A stretch of 64,000 bases of DNA, taken from contig JAHREC010000019.1 of NCBI GenBank assembly GCA_020081605.1, positions 372,001 to 436,000 on the forward strand. Reading direction: 5' to 3'. Of this stretch, positions 23,831 through 36,464 are shown one piece after another. How positions within the stretch are numbered: position 1 is the stretch's first letter; each line of letters opens with the position of its first letter. Source of the stretch: Albifimbria verrucaria. Its lineage: Eukaryota; Ascomycota; Sordariomycetes; Hypocreales; Stachybotryaceae. Made by a program: the position numbers and the translations under genes. The notes beneath the pieces are model-generated. The model ran no database searches, had not been told where the DNA came from, and saw nothing but the letters and a program-made list of their open reading frames with translations.

Positions 23831-25718
23831 TCCTGATTTCATTTTATGATACCACTCACATTTTGTTGGATATATGACGATCTTAATATCACGAATTTAA
23901 TAGCCCAGAGCTCTAATTTCTAATTAGTTCATGTACCATTGTCCGTACTTATGACTCAGAATCCCATTTATTGCCATCTTTCTGATAATAGACATGGATC
24001 ACGTTCGCGTGAGTCTAGTTCTTGAAGATATCTTGAAACCCGCGTCCGTCGCTTATAGTGGCAAACAGAGTAAAGTGTGACAGGAGCACCGAGAAAAGAA
24101 ATCAGTCGCCCAAGTGCCCCTACCAATACCTAGTATAAGGAACCAAGGAGTCAAAGCCTAGCTAGAATTGCTTTCAATAATAGCTCGAGCAGTCAGTCTG
24201 AGGAGTCATCTTGTTAGGTATGCATATTCCGACTAACAGATTTCTTTGTGACTAGTTACTACTGCTACGAGATCATTTCATGGACTGAACTCCTCATTAC
24301 TTTTATCTGGCAATAACTGGCTTCAAATCACGCATGACTGTGTACCAATTTCGATTGTGTCCGTTTTCTACGTCTCTTGCTTTCGAACCAACCACGATCT
24401 CCGTGATCGTCGCCTTGAATGTAAAGGCCCACAAGCTCCTTGCACACTTACGTGACCTGTTCTTTGCCTTTTGCCTATTGTAGAAACTCCCATCGAAAGC
24501 GAAGCACAGCTACCATTTACCTTTTTATCAATCATAATACTTGCATCCAGGGTTATTATCAGCATTATACGAACCACAGCCTGGGTCAGGTTATTTTCAA
24601 GGCGTCCGCCATCCCTGATTTAGCAGCTGTATGCGTTTTATCCGGTTTTGATCTAGCATGAGACAAAGTATGCCAGAAACTTTGAAAGAAGCAAGAGTTT
24701 CTCATGAATCGGACATAATCCGATTGTACGTCGTCGACTATAAACAAATTATCCTCGCTTACAATAAAATCTAGGAATGCATGTTCGAATTGATAGTGGT
24801 TGGGCTCAAATCTTAAATCCAGTTCGCTAACGGTTTCCACTATGCAGCCCTATCAATAATAATGTTACGAGATACTGTCAGAAAACATTGTCATTCATAG
24901 AATCTTTTGCAATGAGATTTTTAACGCTGATCTCACCTCATTCAGGAATCTGACACACTGTTCCAAGCCACTGATACATGAATCATCTGACTTCAAAGTA
25001 GTAGGCGTCTCTTCCCCTTACCCGCATTCGAGACGCGCTGGCTAAATCAGTACACCTCACACCATGTCAATAGTCTGGAGAAATGTTTATGACTAGATCA
25101 TGTTACATTAACACACATCTAATATGAGTAAAGGCTACGGAAGATGAGATCGGAAAATATTAATAGTCTAGAGAAAACAAAATGCGCGAGGTCACATGAA
25201 ATGATGCACCAGTGACTACAGGAGTTGAGCCTACCCTATAACACTGAATTTTGGAGTTCCCAAATGAGGCCGTTTTTCAGTAATAACCCTTAACGTCTCA
25301 TTCCCAGCATTAGTTCATGGCATCTTTTCAGATTGGAGTCCTGTGACTGAATTCGATGCACATTCGAACCAGAGCAGTCATCTTGGAACCCCGAGTCATG
25401 GGTGGGCTCGAGGAAATAGCAGAGAGGATCCACAACAAAATTTGCCCAAAACCTGCCTCGCTGACATTGGTCAGCTGATGGTGTCTGAGGGTCAGCGCTT
25501 CTAGCTTCCCAGCCATCACTCAGCTTGTGTTGGTGCGCTCTTAACCTGTTCCAGGGCCTCGGATAGGGTAGAGAAACAAAGTCGAGATCTCGTCTGACCA
25601 CAACCAGCGAGGCTGCGTGCCAGGCAGATTTCTCGCGCTGAAAACTCGCAAAGAGGCGAAGACGTGAGCTCTTATCTGTTGGAACAGCTTCGAGATTGAC
25701 CGAGGCAACACAACGCAA
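23831..25718. other. Intergenic stretch without a recognisable gene
   Basis: About 1.9 kb. Frames on the minus strand at 25290-25718 have no domain and end near the start of the SLATT gene; I treat them as chance. Confidence 0.45.
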
Positions 25719-26748
25719 ATGCCTACCATGGCGAACGAGAGGACGCCGTTATTATGGAGTCCGGGTGCCAACGACGATCTTCACGATCAGTTTTGCGCGC
25801 TTACCGGAGTTCCCTCTTCCAATGCCAGGGATAGAAATGCGCAAATTGGTCCAAAAACGCTATACGGGCGTGCCACCAAGCGATATGCTCAAGCGCGACG
25901 TGCTCATAGCTTCATGACAGCGCTCAGCAATACGCTGCTGCTCTCGCAGGTGGTTTTGGGTGCTACCCTGACCGCGCTCGGTGCTAGCGAGAGCTCCCAT
26001 ATCTTGATTACAGCTTTTGGCGTTGTCAATACTGTGATAGCGGGCCTGGTCGCTTATCTCAAAAGTCGTGGCCAGCCAGCTCGTCAGCGCATCTTCCGCG
26101 ACGAGCTTGAACGTGTTGTGGATGAGATTGAGAATTCCGAAATCATGTGGCTCGGCATCTCGCAAGGCATCCATGGCTATAACGAAATCGACATTGATGA
26201 CAAGGTCACTGTGCGCAGCGAAGTGGCACGGCTGATGCGATGCTACGAGAAAGCCGTTCGCAACTTCGCCATGTCCAATCCAGACAATTATCTCATGGGG
26301 CAATCGGAGGGCGGCATGGCTCTTCGACCACGTGGTGGAGTTATTGCACCTGCTCCTGTGACGCTTCCTGGAATGCCACCATCTGTTCCGACGCAAGCTC
26401 TCGAGCCGCCGGCTCCTCTGGTTGAAGATCCGGACCAAAGTCCTGCATCTGCTCCAAGCAAGCCGTCAACACCCCTCCAGATGAGACCAAAGGGAAAGAG
26501 CCGGCTAATGAGAACAAAGACGGAGTTGACCGGGCGAGCTCAAGTGACCCTAAGGACACACCCCTAACTCAGAAGGTACAACAACTGCCGCAGCATCTAC
26601 AGAACAGTCCCAACTACCGCCAAAAACTAGTGTGCAAGTGATTTTTGCAGCGGCTGATCCAGATGAATCACCGGCTACTGCTGTTAAAGGGTTCGAAAGG
26701 CCAGATAAAGAAGCTGATGCAGCCAGCAAGAAGAGCTACAAATCATAA
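25719..26748 (+). CDS. Fungal SLATT-domain protein (SMODS/SLOG-associating two-TM domain)
   Basis: Two-helix membrane protein. The N-terminus is MPTMANERTPLLW. The membrane pair is SNTLLLSQVVLGATLTALGA and HILITAFGVVNTVIAGLVAY, followed by the conserved block RDELERVVDEIENSEIMWLG and DKVTVRSEVARLMRCYEKAV. This order is that of the fungal SLATT domain family. Bacterial SLATT proteins are proposed membrane-perturbing effectors in nucleotide-signalled conflict systems. The fungal role is unknown. The C-terminus is a Pro/Ser/Glu-rich disordered tail. Two breaks, near 26477 (C run) and 26571, are each one base short. Correcting both extends the tail to a stop at 26748 (SKKSYKS). No SLOG, nucleotidyltransferase or NLR gene is adjacent. 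Confidence 0.88.
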
Positions 26749-27675
26749 TTTTTACCGCATCACCTAGCAACTTTAGATCGAATTCTCCAGTCGCATCAAT
26801 CAACCTCACCTTACGTTCTTTTGGCTACTTGACGATCGTTTGGTTCTTGAAAATCTATGGCACGTCGCGAGAGGTGGGAGGTTCACAGAACAACATCCAA
26901 CATTGCGAAATTTGATAAAGCGATATGCAAATTAGATATCAAACAGACTATTTGATGAAAGCCAAGCCTCATTTTATACCCAATTATTCGGTAGCAGTCA
27001 ATGTTGCGATTTAAATAGTTCAAGCTGTATGCGGAGCTGCTACTTATCACTTTATACCAACAATATTACCATTATGCTTCATCTTCATTCTCTATTTTTT
27101 ATGTTATTATTATTACTATGATTCTAAAAATACATTGAAATCCCTAAAAAAACGTAATCATAGCTTCGGAGCACGAAATGCCCACATTCTGGCTTATATG
27201 ATTTCATACATCCATGATTAGGGCGCAGTATAAGGAAACACCCAACAATTATACTAATTTGGGGAAGATATAGTGAATCAAAGGAGACTCAGATACATGA
27301 ACTCGAAAAGAAGTACTATCTTAATTGTCAAATATTATTACGCTACTCGGATATCCACCAACAGATTTTCGTCGGCGCCCTGGAAATTGGTGGAAACATA
27401 ACACAGTCATGGTTGCCGAATTAATCAACAACTTTTACTTCTGACATCGTGGTGCCTATACCTTTTCATTATGTCTTGATTCTTCTCATTTTATCAAAAA
27501 GTTGTCAGGCTATCTCTGGGTTTATGGTCCAGCGACTATCCGTGGCTATACAACTATGTTTTGCTCCTATAATATCTCCCAAAAGATTGGCAAAACACTT
27601 TCTTGAACTCAACAGGATTCTACACCAAGTATAGGCTTCTTATTAATATCTGCTTCGTGGTCTGTTTTCTTGTCT
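26749..27675. other. AT-rich intergenic stretch
   Basis: About 930 bases, strongly AT-rich around 26900-27330, without a coding frame. It lies between two converging genes. Confidence 0.45.
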
Positions 27676-28550
27676 CTATCGTGTATTGTCATTGGTAAGT
27701 TCATTGGAATCCGAATCCGGCGAAGCTTCAGGTGCAGCCAAGAGAACTGCTGGATCAAAAATGCAGAAAACGCCGATGGCAATGACAATACAAACGCCAT
27801 CGAGTCCAATGAAGAAGCCTTCGGTCTTCATCAATTTGCCATCCCAGCCTTCTAGAAGCTCAACAGTTCGGTACACGCATCTAATGTACACAGCAATAAC
27901 GGATACAATTGTAGCATAAACAACAAACTGCTGTCCTTTCAGCAGAACAATATTGCGAGTCCTCAATATGAAAATGGTGAATAGGAAGCAGAAAGCTGTC
28001 ATACTGACAAGCTGGAAAATGATACCGGCTACCATCAGCCTGGATCCTGGCTCTGTGTCCTTCCCTTGGTTTGCTGCACCCGAAGCTAGGCCACCGCCTC
28101 CAGCTTGGATAAGGAGGAAACCACATCGACCACAAGAAAAAGCCAGAGATATGTCTTTGGGCGGATAATGGAATATTGTTGTCCAACGACTTTGATTAAC
28201 ACCCCAAGTGTAACATAGATAGCGGCCGCCACGAATATAGGTGCAACGACAAGCGTGGTGATCTGTAACAGAAATGCGATCTTGTTGTAAGCACACTTGG
28301 AAGACCACGTGCGACCTATCCACCCGACAAGTTCGATGTAGGCAGATATCGCCAACAGATATGATGTCGCCCTCTTCTGTTGTATAGAGCGAACAATATG
28401 ATAGACGCCCATGGCCAAGAATAAGAAGTCAAAAACGACGCCAGCCGCAAGACTAGGAACATAGCCGTAAGCGTTCACTAGGCCAGGGACCAAAGCATGG
28501 CATCCATTCAGAAGGTCTCCTCGAGCATAGCCACCCTCTGCGGTGGACAT
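27676..28550 (-). CDS. RTA1-like seven-TM lipid-translocation/resistance protein
   Basis: Polytopic membrane protein of the RTA1 family (fungal lipid-translocating exporter-like). The N-terminus carries GCHALVPGLVNAYGYVPSLA, the typical extracellular lead, then seven predicted helices. Family segments are IGRTWSSKCAYN, LLQITTLVVAPIFVAAAIYV and IIRPKTYLWLF. A break near 28118 (one T missing on the coding strand) precedes IQAGGGGLASG, which is the family's conserved loop. Members elsewhere give resistance to toxic lipids and drugs. It lies about 0.8 kb before the P450 island, transcribed in the same direction as the first P450, so a self-protection role is possible but unsupported. Confidence 0.88.
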
Positions 28551-29351
28551 GTTGAATAAAAAGAAAGGAGAATTTTCGGTCCAGACAGGTACAGCTGTCA
28601 GAGATTTGTCGAGAGTTCAGCAAGGAGCCTCTGTAATTTGATATGTGGAGGATGTCATCCAACGCTGGAGATGATTGGTGTTCAGAAGAAGGTCAGAGCA
28701 GGTTCCATACACAAAGGTCAAATTCTTTGGCAGCTGGAACCTCTTGACTCGGACAATTATTCCGACTGAATCATGCTGATCCTGTCGTGCACTGCCCCAT
28801 GACCTTGGAAAATTTGATCAGTATACACCAAGGGCCCAAGATAGAGATGGGCCACTTGGTCAACAAGGAGCCCAGTACTGTAGTCTGGCCGATTAGTAGT
28901 TACATTTGTGGAATCCACTAGGTGTGGATATTGCCAAAGGAAGAAGACCCTGAAAACCAAGCCTTGTGGAAAGGCCCACGTTACGAAGGGTCCAAGTATC
29001 AGGTGCCACACTGGTTGCTCCATCTTTCAGCCGCAACACCCCACGGCCGTCTCTAATACTTTCAATGCAAGTTATTGTTGGCGCAGATCCTTGAAGCGGT
29101 GTAGTGGGTGCATCTGTGTGCTTTTGGAAACTTCAATGCCTGAATTACGCTAGTCAAGTAGATCCAGTACTAAGCAACGATGATGAAATCGCAGAAACTT
29201 GTGAACTGGACAGAACAAAGCTCTTAGGCATCTCCCAAAGGTTGATTGCAGTTTCATAATGCCTAAGTTTATGGAATACCTGCAGGGAGCGGGTGAAGAC
29301 AGAATTAGAGTGAATCATACATTAATTATGTACAGTGTCCTATTCTCATAT
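28551..29351. other. Intergenic between RTA1-like gene and P450 1
   Basis: About 800 bases with no recognisable gene. It contains the 5' region of the RTA1 gene and the 3' region of P450 1. Confidence 0.4.
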
Positions 29352-31128
29352 TTACCAACCCTCGACCGTTTGGACACATACGTCTAAGCTATTCTTTGGT
29401 TTGGCAACTATTCCATCTGTGATGTCAGATACCTCAAAGTCCTTGGGTAGACTGAACTCGTATTTGCCAACTAAGGCGCTTGTGAGAGCCATCAACTCAG
29501 CCAACGAGAATTTTTGCCCTATGCAACTTCTTGGACCGTGCAAGAAAGTCAAGAATGCGTAGTTACTCTTCGAGCCTCCAGTGTTGGCTTGACCGGGCTG
29601 CATCCATCGCTCAGGGTTGAAGTCATCTGCGTCTGGGCCCCAAAGCTCCTGCGCCCTATTAGTAGTCCATGGAGACAGTATAACCATTGTGCCTTTGGGG
29701 ACAAAATTCCCTAGAATTTGAGTATCTTTCCTCGCAGCTCTGACGGTAAATGGGATTGGGGCATACAGCCTCAGCGACTCTTGGCAGACTGCGTGTAAGT
29801 AGGCAATTCCATCCAATTTTTGGCGTCCATCTCATCTGACAGTTTTGGAATACTCTGACGGATTTCTTCTCGTAAACGGTTTTGGACATCTCTGTGCTTA
29901 GATAGCAGATATATGGTCCACGTAAGCGCCGCAGCACTCGTCTCATGCCCAGCTGCCAGGAAGGTCATCATCGTGTCCACGAGCCCTTCGTCTGTGAAGT
30001 GGCCTGACTCAAGCGCCGTCGAGATTATATCCGGAGACAGCTTCTTCTCCATGCTCATTTGGGCCTTTTGGCGTCAATCAGCTTTTGAGACGTTGCTCGT
30101 GCAGCTCTGGACGCAGATAGAACGCCTAAGTTCCTTTGGAATGGGAGGTAATCTGTGACGAATGACGGCAAGATAAGTTGGAACATTGTCAGCAGCTTTG
30201 CGCCACGACTCTGCTTCACCATTGACTCGTACATCTTCATCTCATCTTCAATACTGGGGTCTGATAATGACTTGAACTCGTGGCCTAAGCCCGCGGAGCC
30301 AATGATGTCCAGGGATGCTCGACTTGCCCACGCTGCAATGTCAATATTGCCTCCTGGAGCATGGTTCAACTCTTCTTCTATGCCTTTGACCAATTCTTGC
30401 GCCTTATCCCAAAACACAGGATATAACTCTTTAATGTGTCGGAAACTGAAGGCTGGCATCAAGTTTTTCCTTTGCATCTTCGCGAGTATTAGCATATGTA
30501 GATATGGGAAGAAATGATGTTACCTTATGCACGTCACCCTCTGATAGGAGTAGCCCATAACCTAGAATTTTGCCCACCATTGCTCGGAGTAAATGAGGCT
30601 TTACAAAATCATAGCTTCTCTGATTCAAAACCTCTCTCAAGCCTTCCGGGCTCGTGACAATAAGCCGTTCTTGGTTGAACAGATGTCTTGGTCCAGTCAA
30701 TACTCGTGAACATGGATGTCAAAGAATAACCTACAGATATCTGATTAATCCATTGTTACTCATCGTCCGAGACCAGCGCCGGAATGGTATACCAGCTGGC
30801 TCACTGATCGATGCCGCCCAATGTCCGTTTATGAACTTTGCATCCTAGTAAAGCTTTTTGTAAGCCATAATCGTCTGTCATCTCGACAGCAGCTGTTACT
30901 TACTTCTGGTTGAGGTAAATGTCGTAAAGGGCTAAAGAATCTTGGGTAAAGTATACTCGTGTAAACCGCCCAAATACTCAAAACGATAAGCAAATACTCT
31001 CCTAATAACAATGGGATTTGATGAAAGGAGTTCCATCCTTGTGATAGGATATGACTGTACGCGGTGGCAGAAACTGCGCACAGAATCCAGGGCCGATAGT
31101 CAGACAGGAAAACAGCAAAATTTGCCAT
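29352..31128 (-). CDS. Cytochrome P450 (island P450 1)
   Basis: Membrane-anchored haem monooxygenase. The start MANFAVFLSDYRPW is followed by two hydrophobic segments. Then come NGLIRYLHLFNQERL, the I-helix AAGHETSAAALTW, the K-helix CQESLRLYAP (ExxR) and the haem loop FLHGPRSCIGQKF. Introns are near 30846-30902 and 30683-30730 (48 bases, giving RYLHLFNQ), and near 30478-30523. Breaks of one A each lie at 30066-30069 (coding AAAA) and 29816-29820 (coding AAAAA). Adding a base restores KAQMSMEKKL and KLDGIAYLHAV. The haem loop with CIG in place of CPG fits the CYP3/5/6/9-like group. The substrate is unknown; its place in the island suggests oxidation of a shared scaffold. Confidence 0.9.
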
Positions 31129-31569
31129 GTTTAGGTGCAAGCTGAAAAGTTCTTGATCAAGGCGTGAAACTCCGAGCAGCAGATATTTTATTTGTAAGAT
31201 CCTTACCCACTTACCCAACACTGCTAGCGAAGATGCGCAAGGACTGACGACAGAGAGCTGAAACACTAAGGCCCCCTACAGTGGAGCTACGCATGTTATT
31301 TTTACGCTGGTCATGCTTTAGTAGGCAGGATCCTCTTTGCAGTTACGTTAGGTCAGTAACAACGCTACATTTGCTACTCTAACCACGGTAAGTCCTTGCT
31401 ACTATTGAATTGAATACACACATTTCTTGGAGGATTTTTCACATATGTATTGAATAATTTTATATCTGTACAAAAATAGGAAGCTGCTCCTGAGATATCC
31501 TCCTCGTAAACCTCAATTTGACGCCCGTTGGTGGCATGACAGCTTCAGTCACCCACACAGATTCTGGCC
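31129..31569. other. Intergenic between P450 1 and P450 2
   Basis: About 440 bases. It serves as 5' region of P450 1 and 3' region of P450 2, both on the minus strand. Nothing else seen. Confidence 0.4.
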
Positions 31570-33158
31570 TTATTCCATTGTGTTCGGGAAGAAGTTGAAT
31601 GTCAAAAGAAAAAGAATATGATGGATAATCATCTTCAATTCAAAGTCGACCAAGAACCGTCCTGGGCAGGCGTGTTTCCCGTGCCCAAACGGTAAGTATG
31701 TAGAGGATGTCGATACAAAAGACAAGTTTAGATTTGTGTCCTTGGTAACTGAAGCCGCCGATGAGCTGCAATTCTCTTCCGAATTGCATACCCTTGCTTT
31801 CGAAAACCGAAAAGGATAGAACTTTTCCGGGGAGTCATAAATTTCGGGGTCGTGGTGGATGGGATACGAGAGAACAGAAAGTGTTGAGCCATTGGGTAAG
31901 ATATAGCCATCAGGAGTCTTGACTCCTTCTGATGCAACGACTTTGCGAATCATCGCCCTATTGCCAAAAGCGTGCGTACGCATCGATTCTCTCAAAACAC
32001 TGTCCGTGTGAATCATCTTAGACACAGATGCCTTGTTAAATGCACCTCCACTTTCCCGTAGCACATCCCTCATCTCTCGCCGTATTGTTTTTATGGTATC
32101 GAACTCAGCATCAGAAGCAGCAATGTTGATGAGAATGTTGCTAATGGCCACTGCTGTTTGATGAAAAGATGCCAAATTCGCCAAGCAAAGCCTGTCTGAT
32201 ACCTGAGACAGAGAGAAATCGCTTCCTTTTTGCTGACAACGTATCTCAACATCATTTGCAGATTATCAATAGGCTCATGCTCTTTTGAGTCTAGAGCAGG
32301 ATTGAGCAATTGATGAACTCTTGTATCGTACATATCTTTGATGTGTTTTCTTATCCTCCATCGCCTGTATCGCGTGGGCAGTGTTATGAAAAACCCCACC
32401 AAAGGTTTGAGAATCGATGGTGTATATATCAGTAAACCAGAGTTTAGAATAAAAAGGTCCGCAAAGGCTAGAGAGTCCCTGAGATAATTCTTATCCCTGC
32501 CTTCCTGATGTTAGCTAGTACTCAATGACACAGCGGGAGAAAGTACGAACAAAGTGGGAGGCCGACAGTGAAGCGACTTGAAACTTGGGCTACGATCCAT
32601 TTCATAGACTCGTAGACATCGACCTCGCCCTTCTTGTTGGGGCATATGTACTCCGGTATAGCAAACCTTAGCTCATCATCCACGGCTGCTCCCAGAGTTT
32701 CGAGGAATCGCCCCATATCCTTCTTGATAACGATGCTTTGCCAGGGATCTTGGATGTAACTGGCATGCCCTGAGTTCCAATCACCTTTGTCTATCTCTCG
32801 GAAGCCTTCAATGGGACTAAGTATGCTATCAGGCAGAGAGGCAGCCCATTGAACATGTTGAGCTGCTATATGGACCTCGTTTTTAAATCCCATACTAGGC
32901 AAAACACAAGTTTTGCCATGCTTCGAGAACTGACTGTATTAGCCAAGAGTGTAAGGAATCTTAGAGGCCTACGAACTTCTTGGTAGGCTTCACAAAAAGC
33001 CGGCGGCAATCCGTGAGGTACGCCCATTTTGTCATAAACGGGTGATAAGTTTTAGATCGTTCCACTCGTGGGAGTCTTGATAAAAGATTCGTAGAGCAAT
33101 AGTACTGGATAATAAAACTTGCTGCTAACAACAAGCAGGCGAGTAAATAAGACTCCAT
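31570..33158 (-). CDS. Cytochrome P450 (island P450 2), CYP68-like style
   Basis: Membrane-anchored P450. The start at 33158 (MESYLLACLLLAASFIIQYY) gives the N-terminal anchor; upstream in-frame sequence is not anchor-like. It reads KHGKTCVLPSMGFKNEV and WNSGHASYIQDPW. The I-helix is LANLASFHQTAVAISN, which lacks the usual AGxxT. The K-helix is VLRESMR and the haem loop YLPFGHGKHACPGRF. The HQTA-type I-helix and GKHACPGR loop are typical of fungal diterpene-pathway P450s of the CYP68-like kind. That comparison is from memory. Introns are near 32932-32974 and 32487-32536. One break near 32215 lacks one A and precedes SDFSLSQVSDRL. A 370-base divergent promoter separates it from the sulfotransferase-like gene. 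Confidence 0.9.
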
Positions 33159-33527
33159 TATTGCACCAGCTGAGTTGTAAATGGGATTCAACGACACACA
33201 AAGAGGCTGTCTATGAGCGTAGCTATTCAAGAGGCTGAGAGGAGAAGTTTCCACCATCCGAGTGTTTCGTGAAAGAGCGGTAACTGTAGCATAGGCCAAA
33301 TTGAAACACGAGCTCCACTGCGTACTAGCTGCAAAGCATGGCAACGCCGGGCTGAAGTTGTGGACCCGTCTGTACCCACCGCATCACATTTTTAGATCCT
33401 TGCCGAGTGACCGCGAGAGCCGACATAGATAATACAGCTAAGCGTCTTCATGATCTAATTCATAGAAATATCTCAAGTCATTCTTGAAAGCATTGAGAAG
33501 TTCATTGTTTCCATACGATATTAAAAA
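33159..33527. promoter_or_regulatory. Shared upstream region of divergent P450 2 and sulfotransferase-like genes
   Basis: A 369-base gap between two diverging start codons. It must hold both promoters if the models are right. I see no clear TATA or known regulator site. Confidence 0.4.
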
Positions 33528-34459
33528 ATGGCGCAAGACAAGAAAGATGGTGTCAAAATTATTGTGGTATGTTTCCCACTTCCTTTTCTTCCTCTTTCTT
33601 TACTTCTTTCTTTCTTTTCGGCTTCATCGCCCTGGTGGGCTCAATAGACCCAATGTTGAACTTACGCGAAACAGGCTGGGCTTCCACGCACATCTACCAC
33701 AAGTCTCAAGAAAGGCCTAGAGTTACTCGGAATTGGTCCTTGCTTCCATCTCGGAGACCCTCCGGCTCCCATCGATCGTGTTAAGAAAAGCGCCCGCGTA
33801 ATGGCCATTAAAGACCGAAATGAGAGATTGAAGGCACTGAAGGAGCTGTATGATGGCTTTGAGGCTGTCTTCGAACCCCGGCCAGTGCTCTTGTCGACGA
33901 CATGCTCACCATCTATCCAAATGCGAAGGTAAGGACTATGCAATGATATTTGGATTACCGATTTTGATGCTTTTCACCATAGGTAATTCTTTCTGTACGT
34001 CAAAATCCGGAAGTTTGGTTGGCTTCTTACCACGGCTTGGGAATCGATCTTCGGTCGCCTATCTATCGTTTGCTCGGCTACTGGATCCCCGGCGTGATCT
34101 ACTCAAGTGACCTTATAATTGCATGGGCAAAGTACTATTCCCAGAAGTTTGACTTAGACGAAGTTCCTTCAGTACAGTTGTACCTCAAACATAACCAATG
34201 GGTACGAGATATCGTCCCGCCACAGCAATTGTTGGAATACCAACCTAGTATGGGATGGGAACCTCTTAGCAAATTCCTCAACAGACCAGCACCAGTAAAC
34301 ACACCGTTTCCGCGGGTAAATGAGGCAGCGTTCCTAAGAAATGTGAAGCGACTAGCAATGGGTCTTGGATCTTTGGTATGGATATGCTTGTTGGGCGTTA
34401 GCTACATGGTTTGCTGTTATATTTGGAATAACACCCAGGTTGGAGGTCATGGTCGGTAG
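33528..34459 (+). CDS. Sulfotransferase-like P-loop protein (fungal Sulfotransfer_4 type)
   Basis: The first exon is only 13 codons (MAQDKKDGVKIIV, 33528-33566). Its intron (33567-33674) joins directly to AGLPRTSTTSLKKGLELLG, which is the 5'-phosphosulfate-type P-loop. Later blocks are IGPCFHLGD, LYDGFEAVFEPRP, MLTIYPNAK, an intron at 33929-33982, VILSVRQNPEVW and a C-terminal membrane helix (LVWICLLGVSYMVCCYIW). One break lies near 33893, where one G is missing before VDDML. These fungal proteins are often annotated as sulfotransferases or NAD-dependent epimerases, and their activity is mostly untested. The C-terminal helix suggests membrane attachment. Its position inside the P450 island is notable. 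Confidence 0.82.
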
Positions 34460-35227
34460 CCCTATTATTCTACAATGTACAAGATAGACCAAGAGCCGGA
34501 AGGAATAAATAGCTGAAGTGGATACTTGTTCATTAAAGATGAATTATGGGTAGAAATAATTCACAGCGCATTGGCTAGTTGAGCAGAAACTAATTCGTGA
34601 CAAGAGAAGACTAAGAGGACCCGCCCAACGTTTCCAATTTTTTCTCCCGAATTTTGCGGGACTTGCGGGACTCGCGGGCGATCGGCTCCGCGCTTTCTTG
34701 ATACTTTCACGCCTCTCAACCCTCATTCAGAGATCATTTAATGCGGGTAAGCATTAAAGTAGCTGGTGGAACTTATCACAAAGCTGAGCACGGCTGAAGG
34801 GTCTTCCGCCGCTGAGTCATTTGTTTAGCAGGCCCCATTTGAATAGCACTTGCATGACTCTTTGGTTATCAACCAGACTTTCCATGTCAGAACTCGGACA
34901 GTATTGAAACAGGGTCCATTGCAAGAGCCAAATGCTGCGGAAAGCTAGCGGCTTGGGAGTGGAGGGTTGGACAATGCACCCGTTAGCCAGGAATAATTCA
35001 TTATACAGGGCACCACAATTGTGGGTATCCTGAGGCCTTGTTGAGAAATGGGAAACATTAGGTGTGCTCTCGGCCCGAGATTGAGGCGACAGTCCCCGAA
35101 ATATGTAAATAATGGCCTTGACTTGGCGCGCACGAGGATTGTCCACACTGTATCATCTCCAGCTGGACGAGTGCCATTCGAATCGTTGGTGAATTCAAGC
35201 CTACAACGCTCCAATACAGTATTCAGC
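34460..35227. other. Intergenic, upstream of MBOAT 1
   Basis: About 770 bases between two same-strand genes. The frame upstream of the MBOAT start is open but not family-like, so I read it as 5' untranslated sequence. Confidence 0.4.
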
Positions 35228-36464
35228 ATGACTGTTCAAGCTGCAATTGGTCTTGCTGCTACATGTCAGACTATAGCAGCCCTTGCTGTTGGATTCACTG
35301 AACCATCAAACCCTTTGCGACCTGCGGCTGTCGTAATCATTCTCTTGTTGACATGGCTGTTTGATCATCAAATCCAAGACGGACTGAATAGCCGTATTCA
35401 TGTAGCTTTGCTGTCTACTACGATGTGGATACAAAGTTTGAAGGTCTTTGATGACTTGTGCCTTACAAGGCTGTCGTTCGAAGGAGAGATTGCCGATCGC
35501 GCTCTTGAACGTAAGGGAGGGAACTGCCAACCCAAATCCGCCAAAACAAAGAGAATAGCTACCATTCGTCCTTGGGAAACATTCAAATCACAGTTCGCAA
35601 AGAGATTGGTCTTCGCGGTTGAGAACTTGTGGAACATGCGAGGAATAGGGACAAAAATGGAAATTGCGACAATTCCACCTTGGTCAAGTAAGGATCTACT
35701 CTTCGTACCATCCCGGAATAAAGAGCTCAAACGGCACATAAGAAATCTTATCTTGAGTTATCTTATTTTGGATCTTTTCGCAAATCAGCCTTCGCCGGAT
35801 TTAGAGATGATATCCCATAAGCGAGAGACCCTGTTCGGCAGGATTGCAGAGATTGGAACAGAGGAAGTAATATTCCGGTTCTTTGCAACACTTGGCTTCT
35901 GGGTGAACACATTTTGCGTCATTCAATTCATCAATAGCGCTGTCTCCTTGCTCTACATCGGTCTTTATCTCTACCCCATCGAAATGATACCTCCAATCTG
36001 GGAAACTTTCAGATGCTTATAGCGTCAGACAGTTTTGGGGTAAGACATGGCATCAGACTATTCGGCGTCCTCTAGTACATGTCTCCGAATTCTTTGTTCA
36101 TACGTTGCTTAATATCGAGAAGGGGTCTTTACAAGCACGGTATTGCAAGCTCATTACTTGCTTTTTCCTATCTGGAGCTCTCCATTTTCCAGCAGACCTG
36201 TCGCTGGGCATTACTTCACAAGAGTCAAATGCCATCCAATATTTCTTGACTACGGCTCTAATCATCATGTTCGAAGACTTCATTCAATATTGGTTTCGCC
36301 AATTGGTAAGGGGCCAGAGCAAGTGGCCTACTTACATCGGTTATGCTTGGGTATGTTTTTACATGTACTGGATGACTCCGTCATGGGCATACCCGGCGGC
36401 GAGAGTCGTACAGAGCAAAGATCAGCTGATTCCAATTTCCATCATTAAGAAGTTAATATTCTAA
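35228..36464 (+). CDS. Wax-synthase-like MBOAT acyltransferase (MBOAT 1)
   Basis: Polytopic membrane acyltransferase with a wax-synthase-like domain. Fungal relatives acetylate hydroxyls of terpenoid and meroterpenoid intermediates. I chose MTVQAAIGLAATC at 35228 because the family N-terminus starts there; the open frame upstream is not family-like. Conserved parts are TTMWIQSLKVFDDLCL, RGIGTKMEIATIPPW, SVRQFWGKTWHQ and SGALHFPADL, which holds the catalytic-type His. The end is IPISIIKKLIF. No intron is evident. A break near 36001 lies between PPI and GKLSDAYSV. Comparison with MBOAT 2 (PLFGKLEDSY) suggests two T are missing. The gene converges with P450 3. Confidence 0.85.

Noticed and set aside
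25290..25718. A 142-residue minus-strand frame upstream of the SLATT gene
   Set aside because: No domain and no intron pattern; it ends where the SLATT start codon begins, so it is promoter sequence.
25860..26438. A 192-residue minus-strand frame
   Set aside because: It lies fully antisense inside the conserved SLATT-coding region.
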